From Ignavibacteria bacterium (GTDB lineage: Bacteria > Bacteroidota > Ignavibacteria > Kapaibacteriales > UBA4661), in assembly GCA_014654705.1 (NCBI GenBank), contig JACVZY010000034.1:1-64000 (forward strand): DNA of 64,000 bases, written 5' to 3'. Numbering within the stretch: position 1 is the first letter of the stretch; each line of letters starts with the position of its first letter. Below are positions 26,762-36,174 of the stretch, piece after piece. The position numbers and the translations under genes were made by a program. The notes beneath the pieces were generated by a model. It saw only the letters and a list, made by a program, of their open reading frames with translations. It was not told where the DNA came from and did not search any database.

Positions 26762-29365
26762 ATGCCCCAATCTGTTCAAATCGCGCTTCCACTCCCAACT
26801 CCACGGCTATTTACCTACATCATTCCCGATGAAATTATTTCTTTCACCGGTAGTCCGACTACGGAGCATTTGATGGGATGCCGTGCGCTTGTACCCTTTG
26901 GAAAGCGCATCCTGACGGGCGTAATAGTGGAAGCTACCAATATTCCGCCGGTGAAAGATGCAAAAGACGTTTTGGAAATTTTAGACAGCGAAGCAGTCTT
27001 TAGCCCGCAAATGATGGCATTTGCCAAGTGGATTGCGGAGTACTATATGGCTTCATTGGGCGAGACGCTCCGAACAATGCTGCCGCAGGGAATGTCGCCG
27101 GAGAGCGTTGTCCGTGTGAGCGCCGTGCAATATCCCACGCCTGAGCAACTTGCCCAAATGGAGCGCCGCGCACCACGTAGAGCTGCGTTATTGCACGAAT
27201 TGCTCAAGCACGACGGCGATGTGAGTGTGGGCTATTTGGAACACGTCGTGGGCGGTGGAGCGATTATTGCGCAACTGGAAGCACTAGAGCAGGAAGGCTT
27301 CGTGGAGCGGCACCGCACGATGACCCGTCAAGTTCACGCCAAAACCGTCCGTGCCGTGCGCCTCGCGCCGCTTTTGCACGACGAAGATTTTCTGCGCTCG
27401 CTTATGGACGACCTCGACCGAACCTCTCCGAAGCAAGCGGCTCTGCTGGGTACGATGTATTTGCATTATTCCAGTCCCGGCGCCCCTCCTCTGACGGCAA
27501 AAGACGCGCTCAAAAATAGCGCTAGCGCCATTTCGGGTGCGGTGTCTGATGCTGTGTTGAAGGCGCTGGTCGAAAAGGGGTACGTTGTGGAATTTCACAT
27601 CGAAGCGCCGCGACTGGACAAACCACAGAGCGCAGAAGTCTCTTCCTTGCTGGTCTCGAAGGGTGAAGCCGCCGCTATATTGACACCGGAGCAAGACCAC
27701 GCAGTTGATAAAATTGTGGAGGCAATAAAAGCGCAGAAATTCAAGCCTTTTTTGCTGCACGGTGTTACCGGAAGCGGCAAAACTTTGATTTACCTAAAAG
27801 CAATCCGCGAGGCGCTGGATGCGGGAAAGACCGCACTCGTACTGGTGCCGGAGATTGCGCTCACGCCGCAGCTGATTGAACGCTTCCGAGCGGTTTTTGG
27901 CGAAGAAATTGGTGTGCTACACAGTCACAAATCCGTCGGTGAACGCTACGACGCATGGCGACTGGCGCGGCAGGGAAAAATTCGTATCATCATCGGCGCG
28001 CGTTCTGCTATATTTGCGCCTTTGCAGAATCTGGGTGTGATTATCGTGGATGAAGAGCACGAGCCGTCTTACAAGCAAGACGACCCCGCGCCACGCTACA
28101 ACGGTCGTGATTGTGCCATTGTTCGCGGTACAATTGAAAACGCTGTGGTCGTGCTTGGTTCCGCAACGCCGTCGCTGGAAACGATGTTCAATGCTCGCTC
28201 CGGCAAATATCATCTGCTCGAAATCACAAGCCGTGCCGATGGAGCGAAGATGCCGACCATACACATCGTGGACGTGCGCCTGCGCCGTAAGCAAAGCAAA
28301 ATGAACGGAGTTTTTTCGGAAGATCTCCTGAAGGCAATCGTAGAGCGCGTGCAGAAGCACGAGGGCGTGATTTTGTTTCAGAACAGGCGCGGTTTTGCAT
28401 CGCGGTTTGAATGTCTGGACTGCGGCTATATTCCTATGTGCCCGAATTGTTCGGTGGCGCTTACCTATCATAAATTTCGCCAGCAACTGCGCTGCCACTA
28501 CTGCGGACACAGCCACGAAGCGGAGAAAGTCTGCACGAATTGCGGGTCGCTTAGTATCAAAGAAATTGGTTCCGGTACGCAACGCATTGAGGAGGATTTG
28601 CAAGAGGAACTCGCCAAGTCGCTTGAAATCTATCTTGCCGAAGTTAACGGCGCGAAGAAGCGCGACATCGTGATTCAGCGCATGGACTTGGACACCACCT
28701 TAAAAAAAGGCTCGCACGTGCAGATGCTCTCGCGTTTTGCGAATGGAGAAATTGATATTTTGCTTGGTACGCAGATGGTGGCAAAGGGGTTAGATTTTGC
28801 GCGGGTAACGCTTGTAGGCGTTATCAATGCCGATATGCAGATGTATTTGCCGGATTTTCGTGCTTCCGAGCGTACATTCCAGCTTCTGACCCAAGTGGCA
28901 GGACGAGCGGGACGCAGCAGTGAGTTTCACGGCGAAGTGATTATTCAAACGGCACACCCGAAGCACCAAACTATCGTTGCGGCAATGCTCGGTAGCTATG
29001 AACTCTTCTATAATGACGAACTACAGTTTCGGCGCGAAGCGATTTATCCGCCGTTTTCGCGCTTTGTGATGATAGAATTTTCCGGCAAAGACGAACAATT
29101 GGTCAACGCTCAGGCGCAGCACTTTGCCTACTTCATCCCGCACGACAACAAGGCGTTTACCCGCATGGGACCTGCGCCACCGTCCATTCCACGTCTGCGC
29201 GGGCAGTATCGGCGTATCGTCGTGGTCAAAAATCACCGCGAACACGACCCATCAGGGCGCATCATGCGGCACGCCCTTCTTCATGCGCATCAACTCTACA
29301 ACCAAAAGCATCCCTCCAGCGCCGTGCGTATCACGATTGATGTGGACGCGGCAGGGTTTGTTTGA
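26762..29365 (+). CDS. priA: Primosomal protein N' (replication restart helicase)
   Basis: An 867-residue PriA that reloads the replisome at stalled forks. The N-terminal DNA-binding domain starts QIALPLPTPRLFTYIIPDE. The helicase core has Walker A HGVTGSGKT, DEEH box in VIIVDEEHEPSYKQDDPAPRYNGRD, and GSATPSLE. The zinc-binding region has four Cys pairs (CLDCGYIPMCPNC, CHYCGHSHEAEKVCTNCG). Motif V/VI lies in LLGTQMVAKGLDF and QVAGRAGR. The protein is longer than E. coli PriA (732) mainly through a roughly 100-residue insertion between the N-domain and the helicase. Confidence 0.97.
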   Translation: MPQSVQIALPLPTPRLFTYIIPDEIISFTGSPTTEHLMGCRALVPFGKRILTGVIVEATNIPPVKDAKDVLEILDSEAVFSPQMMAFAKWIAEYYMASLGETLRTMLPQGMSPESVVRVSAVQYPTPEQLAQMERRAPRRAALLHELLKHDGDVSVGYLEHVVGGGAIIAQLEALEQEGFVERHRTMTRQVHAKTVRAVRLAPLLHDEDFLRSLMDDLDRTSPKQAALLGTMYLHYSSPGAPPLTAKDALKNSASAISGAVSDAVLKALVEKGYVVEFHIEAPRLDKPQSAEVSSLLVSKGEAAAILTPEQDHAVDKIVEAIKAQKFKPFLLHGVTGSGKTLIYLKAIREALDAGKTALVLVPEIALTPQLIERFRAVFGEEIGVLHSHKSVGERYDAWRLARQGKIRIIIGARSAIFAPLQNLGVIIVDEEHEPSYKQDDPAPRYNGRDCAIVRGTIENAVVVLGSATPSLETMFNARSGKYHLLEITSRADGAKMPTIHIVDVRLRRKQSKMNGVFSEDLLKAIVERVQKHEGVILFQNRRGFASRFECLDCGYIPMCPNCSVALTYHKFRQQLRCHYCGHSHEAEKVCTNCGSLSIKEIGSGTQRIEEDLQEELAKSLEIYLAEVNGAKKRDIVIQRMDLDTTLKKGSHVQMLSRFANGEIDILLGTQMVAKGLDFARVTLVGVINADMQMYLPDFRASERTFQLLTQVAGRAGRSSEFHGEVIIQTAHPKHQTIVAAMLGSYELFYNDELQFRREAIYPPFSRFVMIEFSGKDEQLVNAQAQHFAYFIPHDNKAFTRMGPAPPSIPRLRGQYRRIVVVKNHREHDPSGRIMRHALLHAHQLYNQKHPSSAVRITIDVDAAGFV

Positions 29366-29432
29366 GCGAAAAGCATAGTTCGCTGTTTCCGTTCAATTCG
29401 CATTTTCCGACAAAAGCAATGGTAGGCGCAAA

Positions 29433-30257
29433 CTACTTCTGCAGCAAAAAACTCCGATAGTACACGCCTCTGGGCGTTATCATGCGCAGCACATACATTC
29501 CACCCGAAAGCGTAGTTGTGTTTGAGAGTTGGAATATATGTCGTCCTTGATTGCGGGGGATTGGTGGGAATTCTGTCACAACATCGCCCCTCGACGAAAT
29601 GAGCGCAAATTCCACCAAGCCGGAAGCTGCAACGGTATATGGAAACATCGTACCCTCGGCAGGCGCGGGATTGGGGAAATTCTGACCAATGGCATCGGGA
29701 AACTCCGCCGCAACGAGCGGTGCGCCTTGCAATGTAATCTGTGCCGGGCGAGAGGAAACGGGCAAAAGCAAGCGCCCGTTGAGCGAAAGCGAATCAACGG
29801 CAAGAAACGTCGTTACGTCGGGGCTAGCGAGTGTCCGGAAGTACATTGTAGCAAGCGTGACCGTATCGGTATTGGCAGGAAGCGAGCGCAGGGAAGCGCA
29901 AGAAACGCGAATCGCTCCAAGATTCAGATTGACAAACTGGCTGTCTATGCGCGGCGTGGGGCACTGCATGACGCTCGCGCCACCACCACGTGCCTCTTGA
30001 AAGGCAATTGAGGACGGTGCGTATCGAACGGTGAACCGGATTGAATCTAAAGACGTGGGGAGTTGTCTAAAGACGGCACGAATGGCAAGGCGCACAAGCG
30101 TCCCACGCGGCACGGTGGTGTCTTGAAGATGGAAAGAAACTTGTGGCGTTTGTGCCGCCAGAGGGGTGCGTTCCATGCACACAAGCAGAAGCAGTACCGC
30201 AAGTGTCGGCAGAATCCAACGGTGAGAGCGCGAACAGACTAAGTAAAAAACATTCAT
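29433..30257 (-). CDS. Secreted T9SS protein with cohesin-like domain
   Basis: A 274-residue exported protein. The signal peptide is HRWILPTLAVLLLLVC, ending near LAAQ. The middle (about 38-180) has the strand order of cohesin-like domains (VSFHLQDTTVPRGTLVRLAI, DSIRFTVRYAPSSIAF, TVTLATMYFRTL). The C-terminus is a type-A T9SS sorting domain (IGQNFPNPAPAEGTMFPYTV to YVLRMITPRGVYYRSFLLQK). It is probably displayed on or released from the cell surface; its partner is unknown. It faces priA convergently. Confidence 0.75.
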   Translation of the reverse strand: MNVFYLVCSRSHRWILPTLAVLLLLVCMERTPLAAQTPQVSFHLQDTTVPRGTLVRLAIRAVFRQLPTSLDSIRFTVRYAPSSIAFQEARGGGASVMQCPTPRIDSQFVNLNLGAIRVSCASLRSLPANTDTVTLATMYFRTLASPDVTTFLAVDSLSLNGRLLLPVSSRPAQITLQGAPLVAAEFPDAIGQNFPNPAPAEGTMFPYTVAASGLVEFALISSRGDVVTEFPPIPRNQGRHIFQLSNTTTLSGGMYVLRMITPRGVYYRSFLLQK

Positions 30258-30271
30258 CGGGCTTTTGTAGG

Positions 30272-30303
30272 TTCAGGTTGTATATTCAAGTTGTATATTC
30301 GGG
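30272..30303. repeat. 13-bp tandem repeat upstream of the cohesin-like gene
   Basis: TTCAGGTTGTATA (30272-30284) and TTCAAGTTGTATA (30285-30297), followed by a partial third TTCGGG. It lies 15-46 bp upstream of the start codon of the minus-strand gene, in the same place as the heptamer repeats elsewhere. The remaining 30304-30517 is AT-rich spacer holding divergent promoters; TAACTTTT near 30484 resembles a -7 element for the DUF1800 gene. Confidence 0.6.
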
Positions 30304-30517
30304 AAGGATAGAAAACTTTCTACCGAAAATACAATCATTTCACGCTCTCTGCAAGGAAGAAAAACTCATCGGCATTACCACTGCGTGTACGATTGGTGTA
30401 ACTTTTGTAGCAATCGCTTGTTTCTTACCTCAGGACGCTCAACTACATTTGCGCATACCATCACTTTTGCAATTATAAATACCGTAACTTTTTACTTGAA
30501 TTTCACGGAGAACAACC

Positions 30518-32110
30518 ATGGCACTCCTCGACAAATATCCTGCCACGCTCACAGCAAAAACTGCGGAGCATCTGCTCCGGCGGACGATGTTCGGCGCTAC
30601 ACGTGCCGATATTGCTGCTCTTACAGGCAAAAGCATTGATGCAGCGCTGGACACACTGCTCAAAGACCAAACTGCACCTGCTCCGCCCATTGACCCCACA
30701 ACGGGGCAAACGTGGGTAAACGGTACGGCACGGACAAATAATGACGGGCAGTACAATAACTACATGAAAGCGTGGTGGCTTGGGCTGATGGCAACGCAGC
30801 CCCTTTCCATTACCGAGAAAATGACGCTTTTCTGGCATAATCATTTTGTTTCGTCCTATTCGGCAGTAAATGATACGCGGTATATGTACAAGCAGCATGC
30901 ACTCCTGCGACGTTATGCGCTGGGAAATTTCAAGACGCTGACCCGTGAAATCTCCACAGATCCTGCAATGCTGCGGTATTTGAACGGGAATCGTAATACC
31001 AAGGCTTCCCCGCAAGAAAATTTCGCCCGCGAGCTACAAGAACTCTTTACCATCGGTAAAGGTCCGGAAATCTCGGCAGGAAACTATACCACCTACACCG
31101 AACAAGATGTGCGCACCGCAGCACGTGTCTTGACAGGCTGGACAGATAATCCTACCACAGTAACTTCTACTTTTAATCTGAACCAGCATGATACCGAGGA
31201 CAAGCAATTTTCCGCCGCCTATCAGAACACAATTATTAAGAAACGTACAACGGCATCCAGCCCGAACTCTAACGTAGGCTTGGACGATCTCAATGAGCTG
31301 TTAGACATGATTTTCCGCCAAACAGCAACCTCCGAGTACATCTGCCGCAAACTCTACCGCTTCTTTGTCAATTTCGACGTAACGCCGACGATTGAGAAAG
31401 AAGTCATTGTGCCGCTTGGCAAGACCTTACGGGATAATAATTTTGAAATCAAGCCTGTACTGCGGCAGCTTCTGGGCAGTACACATTTCTTTGACAATAA
31501 TATCATCGGCTGCATCATCAAAACACCGCTTGATTTGATTATCGGTATGGTGCGCCAAATGCAGATTACAATTCCTAATTCCACAACACAAACTGGTTTT
31601 TACTACAGCTATTTCGACCAGTTGCGTAGCCTCGCTGCATCTTTACAGCAAGATGTTTTTGAGTTGCCAAATGTCGCCGGTTGGTCGGTCTATTATCAAG
31701 AGCCTCTTTTTTACCAAATCTGGATCAATAGCGCCACTATGCCGTCCCGTGCAAATCTCGGTAACACTCTTACGAACGGCTGGACACTGGTTAACCGTGC
31801 GACAAGCGCGACAATGCGAGTTACGTTCGATTCTTTGGCGTTCTTACAGCAATTCCCTAATCCCGAAGATCCCAATAAAGTCATTGACAACCTCACGCAG
31901 AATTTCTTTGCTATTGACCTCACAAGTGAGCAAAAAGATGAATTGTTGACCAAAGTTCTTCTGCCAAATCTACCGCCCTACGAATGGACAATGGAATGGA
32001 ATGACTACATGAAAACTCCGAACGATGCACAAAAGAAAGCTATGATTAAAGCAAAACTGGATGCACTCATTAAGTATATGATGCTCATTGCTGAATATCA
32101 AATCACCTAA
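30518..32110 (+). CDS. DUF1800 family protein
   Basis: A 530-residue DUF1800 protein. Family marks: AEHLLRRTMFGATRADI at the N-terminus, KMTLFWHNHFVSS, NFARELQELFTIGKG, and QDVRTAARVLTGW, with the GW-x motif that the family uses before its His-rich centre. A Shine-Dalgarno-like GGAG precedes the ATG by 9 nt. DUF1800 genes are nearly always followed by DUF1501 genes, as here (92 bp apart), and both are thought to act outside the cytoplasm, but no signal peptide is evident. Function unknown. Confidence 0.88.
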   Translation: MALLDKYPATLTAKTAEHLLRRTMFGATRADIAALTGKSIDAALDTLLKDQTAPAPPIDPTTGQTWVNGTARTNNDGQYNNYMKAWWLGLMATQPLSITEKMTLFWHNHFVSSYSAVNDTRYMYKQHALLRRYALGNFKTLTREISTDPAMLRYLNGNRNTKASPQENFARELQELFTIGKGPEISAGNYTTYTEQDVRTAARVLTGWTDNPTTVTSTFNLNQHDTEDKQFSAAYQNTIIKKRTTASSPNSNVGLDDLNELLDMIFRQTATSEYICRKLYRFFVNFDVTPTIEKEVIVPLGKTLRDNNFEIKPVLRQLLGSTHFFDNNIIGCIIKTPLDLIIGMVRQMQITIPNSTTQTGFYYSYFDQLRSLAASLQQDVFELPNVAGWSVYYQEPLFYQIWINSATMPSRANLGNTLTNGWTLVNRATSATMRVTFDSLAFLQQFPNPEDPNKVIDNLTQNFFAIDLTSEQKDELLTKVLLPNLPPYEWTMEWNDYMKTPNDAQKKAMIKAKLDALIKYMMLIAEYQIT

Positions 32111-32202
32111 GGCAGCGTTTGCACAAATTCCCAGATGCTCGGATATGTCAATTATTTTTTATCAAGAACAACATCATTACATCATTTCACAAGGATACAG
32201 CC

Positions 32203-33783
32203 ATGAAACGCAGAGATTTTATACGGGGTGCTACTGCCGTCGCGTTACCGCTTTCGCTCGGCGGCTACAGTGCCCGTGCAATGGGGCTTTCGCCGATGCT
32301 GGAAAGTTTGGCGGAGCTAACCGCGCTTGCAGACCGCTACTTAGTATTGATTCAGCTTGCTGGCGGCAATGACGGCATTAACACGGTCATTCCGCTCGAC
32401 CAAATGTCCGCCTACAATAGTCTGCGCAGCAATATTGCGCTGCCGGAAAATAGAGTGTTGAAGCTCACCAACGCAACAGGCTTGCACCCTTCTATGGTCG
32501 GCATGAAATCACTCTACGATGCTGGAAATCTAGCTATTGTGCAGGGCGTTACCTATCCCACCGCCAACTTTTCGCATTTCCGCTCAACGGATATTTGGAT
32601 GTCCGGCTCGGACTACAATGAATATCTAAGCACCGGTTGGGCTGGACGCTATCTTGATAATCAGTTCCCAAACTATCCTGCTGATTATCCTAATGCTTCT
32701 ATGCCCGATCCACTTGCTATTCAAATTAGCTCTAGTTCTTCTTTGACCTTGAAGGGTGTCAACGCACCGATGGGCGTAAGTCTCCAAGACCCGGAGGCAT
32801 TCAATCGCTTAGTGTCCGGCACTTCGGTCAATGGCTTCACCACAACACCCGACACTGCTGCGGGCAAGCAAATAACATATATCCGCCAAGTGCAAGCGCA
32901 GTCGGAAACATATGCAAAAGTGATTCAGAAAGCTAACGCCAGTGCGAAGAATCTCGCCACGTACACAGCAGCAGGGGTGAATCCACTTGCTGACCAACTC
33001 GCAATCGTAGCACGGCTTATTGCAGGCGGCTTGAAGACTCGCGTCTATATGGTAACGCTCGGCGGCTTCGACACACACGCGCAACAAGTGGTTGCTACTG
33101 ACCGTACCCTTGGCACACACGCAGTGCTGTTGGCAAGGCTTTCTGAGGCAATGACTTCATTCCAACAAGACCTAAAGCTGCTCAAAATGGATGATAAAGT
33201 TCTGGGAATGACTTTTTCAGAATTTGGTCGGCGCGTAGGGTCGAATGCCTCAAGTGGCACTGACCACGGCTCTGCTGCCCCGGTCTTCGTCTTTGGTAAG
33301 TCAGTCAAGGGTGGCATTATTGGCACCAATCCAAGTCTTACCAGTCTTGATAACGGCAATCTCAGGATGCAATATGATTTCCGCCAGATTTACGCTTCTA
33401 TTCTAAAGCAATGGTTCGGCACGAACAACAGTGAATACTCCGCGGTCTTGGGCAAAGACTTCACGCAACTGCCGCTTATTCAAGGCACCACAAGCATTGC
33501 CGAAGAACAGCAAACATTTGCCACCAACGGCATCAGGGTGCAAAATTACCCCAATCCCGTTAGTACGAATACGACTTTTGAGTACACGCTGCCCTACACC
33601 TCGCGTGTGCGCCTTATCGTCGTGGATGCGCAAGGACACGCCGTCACAACTATGGAGGAGCAACAGGCAGCCGGCACCTACAATATCAATTTTAATGCCG
33701 CCTCGCTTGCAAGCGGCGCGTACACCTACCGCCTTGAAACCGAGCGTGGCTGGGCAAGCGGAAAAATGATTGTTGCGCGGTAA
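32203..33783 (+). CDS. DUF1501 (sulfatase-like fold) protein with Tat signal and T9SS tail
   Basis: A 526-residue DUF1501 protein. The start at 32203 follows AAGGA by 8 nt and gives a Tat-like signal: KRRDFIRGATAVALPLSL. Family marks are VLIQLAGGNDGINTVIPLD, GLHPSMVGMKSLYDAGNLAIVQG, ANFSHFRSTDIWMSG, TLGGFDTHAQQV and FSEFGRRVGSNASSGTDHG; the last two supply conserved His and Asp residues of the alkaline-phosphatase-like fold. A type-A T9SS domain closes it (VQNYPNPVSTNTTFEYTL to GKMIVAR). Partner of the upstream DUF1800 protein. Its enzymatic activity is not established. Confidence 0.88.
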   Translation: MKRRDFIRGATAVALPLSLGGYSARAMGLSPMLESLAELTALADRYLVLIQLAGGNDGINTVIPLDQMSAYNSLRSNIALPENRVLKLTNATGLHPSMVGMKSLYDAGNLAIVQGVTYPTANFSHFRSTDIWMSGSDYNEYLSTGWAGRYLDNQFPNYPADYPNASMPDPLAIQISSSSSLTLKGVNAPMGVSLQDPEAFNRLVSGTSVNGFTTTPDTAAGKQITYIRQVQAQSETYAKVIQKANASAKNLATYTAAGVNPLADQLAIVARLIAGGLKTRVYMVTLGGFDTHAQQVVATDRTLGTHAVLLARLSEAMTSFQQDLKLLKMDDKVLGMTFSEFGRRVGSNASSGTDHGSAAPVFVFGKSVKGGIIGTNPSLTSLDNGNLRMQYDFRQIYASILKQWFGTNNSEYSAVLGKDFTQLPLIQGTTSIAEEQQTFATNGIRVQNYPNPVSTNTTFEYTLPYTSRVRLIVVDAQGHAVTTMEEQQAAGTYNINFNAASLASGAYTYRLETERGWASGKMIVAR

Positions 33784-33820
33784 GCAGCGCAGAATGGTGT
33801 GAAATTAGTCCTCACAAATA

Positions 33821-33865
33821 AAAATCGCAGAAAGAAACTATGAGTTCTCTTCTGCGATTTTTTTT
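33821..33865. terminator. Bidirectional intrinsic terminator
   Basis: AAAATCGCAGAA (33821-33832) pairs with TTCTGCGATTTT (33850-33861), a 17-nt loop, then further T residues on the + strand and an A run before the left arm that becomes T on the - strand. It serves the convergent DUF1501 and HAD genes. Confidence 0.85.
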
Positions 33866-33889
33866 GTGATTGTTGCTGATATAGTTTCC

Positions 33890-34630
33890 TTACCACTGCC
33901 GAATAAGAATCGGAACGTCTGCCCACGATTCTGCCCGCGCGTCTGCCCGTGTGGGTTGGTCTTTGTGCTCATCGTTCATGCGTCCGTGCGGGTCTCCGGC
34001 AAAGAGGATTGCCCGCATACCAAACGCCTTTGCTCCTTCAATATCCGTGCGCTCTATGTCACCGATATGAACGCCTGCTTCGGCTGCGCAGCCAGCGCTC
34101 GCGAGTGCCGTCCGATACGCTTGTTCATGTGGCTTAGAAACACCCGTTTCATCGCTAAAACTGAACGCCGAAAAGTATTCCGCGATGCCATCGCGCTGCA
34201 TAATTTGCCGCAGTACACGTCCGGGTGAAAAAGCGGTATCGGAGATGAGAGCTATGTAATGCTGCTCCGCTAAAAACCTGATTGTCTCTTTCGCTCCCGG
34301 AAGCAGCGCTGGTGGATGCTGCAAGATACCCTCTTCAAAGGAAAGCGTTACTTCCTCTATTGCCTGTGTGTCGGCGGGAATGGCGAGTTCTTGCCAGAAA
34401 AACTCTACCATAGAGCGCGTGGAAGGGGTGCGTTTTTCCTCTCGCCAGACGATGTTAAAATGCTCCCACGCCCGTTTTTGCGCCGCTTTGAGGTCGGCGG
34501 GTTCGAGATTGTGTCCAAGCCGATGGGCATTTTGCATGACAGTCGTAAATCTGTCTTTGTCGCGTCCTTCGCCGCCCTGCGAGTCGTAGAGCGTATTCCA
34601 GAAATCTATGGTAATGGCTTTGATGGGCAT
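33890..34630 (-). CDS. HAD-superfamily hydrolase
   Basis: A 246-residue HAD protein. Motif I is ITIDFWNTLYDSQ: the nucleophile Asp is present but the usual second Asp of DxD is replaced by Trp, as in dehalogenase-like members that lack the acid/base Asp. Motif II Ser/Thr is in IALISDTAFS, Lys in GVSKPHEQAY, and motif IV Asp in HIGDIERTDIEGAKAFGMRA. The cap is C1-type helical. It may act on a small phosphate or halo-compound; the substrate is unknown. It lies 57 bp downstream of tpiA on the same strand. Confidence 0.85.
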   Translation of the reverse strand: MPIKAITIDFWNTLYDSQGGEGRDKDRFTTVMQNAHRLGHNLEPADLKAAQKRAWEHFNIVWREEKRTPSTRSMVEFFWQELAIPADTQAIEEVTLSFEEGILQHPPALLPGAKETIRFLAEQHYIALISDTAFSPGRVLRQIMQRDGIAEYFSAFSFSDETGVSKPHEQAYRTALASAGCAAEAGVHIGDIERTDIEGAKAFGMRAILFAGDPHGRMNDEHKDQPTRADARAESWADVPILIRQW

Positions 34631-34687
34631 TGGTGGATATGGAAAACGTGAACGTGAAGTGCCTCGGTTGTCCGGGATGAGTTACTG

Positions 34688-35467
34688 TTATGAAGCGGCA
34701 AGTTTACACGCTGCGGCAATAATCGCAGCAAACGAGTCCGCTTGCAGCGCCGCGCCACCAATGAGACCGCCGTTTACGTCGGGCTTAGAGAGGATTTCGT
34801 CTGCGTTGTCGGGCTTCAGACTACCACCGTAGAGTATGAGCATTTCCGCGCCGACCGCGCCCAAAATTTCTGTGAGAAAGCCACGAATCGCTGCATGGAC
34901 TTCCTGTGCTTGTTCGGCAGTCGCGGCAAGCCCCGTGCCGATTGCCCAGACGGGTTCGTAGGCAATAACCAGTTGTGATGCGCTTTGGAGTGAAATATCC
35001 TTCAGCCCGTCCACAAGCTGCGTCCGCACAACGGCAAGCGTCCGTTCTTCTTGGCGTTCTGCCAAGGTTTCACCAACGCAATAGATTGGAATTAAGCCTT
35101 CTGAGAGCGCCGCACGAACTTTTTTGTTCAGCAGCGCATTTGTTTCGCCGAAGTACTGACGACGCTCCGAGTGCCCCAGAATCACGTGCGAGCAGCCGCT
35201 TGCTTTGACCATATTCGGAGCAATTTCGCCCGTGAAAGCACCTTTGGTCTCAAAATGGCAATCTTGCGCCCCGATGTGTACGCCCGAACCTTTTACCGCT
35301 TCCAAAGCCGCATATATACTGAGGTATGGTGGGCAAATAAGCGTTTGTACGCTGCTGGGTGGTTTCAAAGAGCTGTGTTTTTCTGCAATTGCTGCTGCCA
35401 GAGTCCGCGCCTCTGCCGGAGTGGTGTGCATTTTCCAATTGCCTGCAATGAGGTATGTTCGCGCCAT
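34688..35467 (-). CDS. tpiA: Triosephosphate isomerase
   Basis: A 259-residue TIM barrel that interconverts dihydroxyacetone phosphate and glyceraldehyde 3-phosphate. K12 in AGNWKMH, H99 in VILGHSERRQYF and E171 in AYEPVWAIGTG are the catalytic residues. The C-terminal phosphate loop is ILYGGSLKPDNADEIL. It lies 13 bp after lptC. Confidence 0.98.
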   Translation of the reverse strand: MARTYLIAGNWKMHTTPAEARTLAAAIAEKHSSLKPPSSVQTLICPPYLSIYAALEAVKGSGVHIGAQDCHFETKGAFTGEIAPNMVKASGCSHVILGHSERRQYFGETNALLNKKVRAALSEGLIPIYCVGETLAERQEERTLAVVRTQLVDGLKDISLQSASQLVIAYEPVWAIGTGLAATAEQAQEVHAAIRGFLTEILGAVGAEMLILYGGSLKPDNADEILSKPDVNGGLIGGAALQADSFAAIIAAACKLAAS

Positions 35468-35480
35468 AGTTGCCCGCTCC

Positions 35481-36146
35481 TTATCGTTGAATGATAGATG
35501 TTGTTGAAGATTTCTTAGCTGCTGCCGAAGGAATTATCGGTGATGTTGGTGGCGGCGCGGCGTTTGCCGCTGTAGCGCTGAGTGTGCCACTGCTTGCGAC
35601 TACCATGCCGCCCATGAGCAGCGTTTGACCGGTTACTTTGTAGATAGTATAATGCTGTAAATTTGGGTCGGACTCAAAGCCATAGCCCTGCAAGCGCTCA
35701 TTCGGCGAGGTAATATCCACGAAGTCGTCCGAACGCAAGAGATTACGGGCGTTATCCCAGATGAGAGTGTTTGTTTTGACAGTGGTGAGTGTTCGTTCGG
35801 AAGTAACGACGACGTTCCCACGAGCAGTCATGTTTTTCGTATCATCCTCTATCACCGCCGAATCAGCCGTGAGAACGCTTGCCAGCAGCCCGTAGGGGCG
35901 GCTGTAAAACTCTACGTTCAGTCCGCCGCCCAAGTGTTTGCGCTTGATGCGGTCGTACATCCTCGCCCAACCCGCAGTGAGTTTTGCCCGCATAAAGCTG
36001 GAATCCATGAACTGTACCACAGGGCGGATGCTGTAATGATTAGCCGAGTCCGCGGCTTCCAGTTTGATAAGCCCTGCGGAGGATTCGCGCTCGCAAGACA
36101 TCATCAGAAAGCAAGCCGCTAGCCACACAAGCGCACAAGCGCTCAT
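35481..36146 (-). CDS. lptC: LptC-like LPS export lipoprotein
   Basis: A 221-residue envelope protein. From the ATG at 36146 there is a lipoprotein signal (MSACALVWLAACFLMMSC), so Cys18 would be lipidated; an in-frame extension to 36410 overlaps kdsA and is not conserved. The body has the LptC/OstA fold pattern: LLASVLTADSAVIEDDTKNMTARGNVVV, then TNTLIWDNARNLLRSDDFVDI. LptC passes LPS from LptBFG to LptA. In Bacteroidota LptC is often a lipoprotein, as here. The C-terminal 40 residues are Ala/Ser/Pro-rich and probably disordered. kdsA lies immediately upstream. Confidence 0.8.
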   Translation of the reverse strand: MSACALVWLAACFLMMSCERESSAGLIKLEAADSANHYSIRPVVQFMDSSFMRAKLTAGWARMYDRIKRKHLGGGLNVEFYSRPYGLLASVLTADSAVIEDDTKNMTARGNVVVTSERTLTTVKTNTLIWDNARNLLRSDDFVDITSPNERLQGYGFESDPNLQHYTIYKVTGQTLLMGGMVVASSGTLSATAANAAPPPTSPIIPSAAAKKSSTTSIIQR

Positions 36147-36174
36147 GGACGAACTTCTATAGCTCGGTGCGCTT

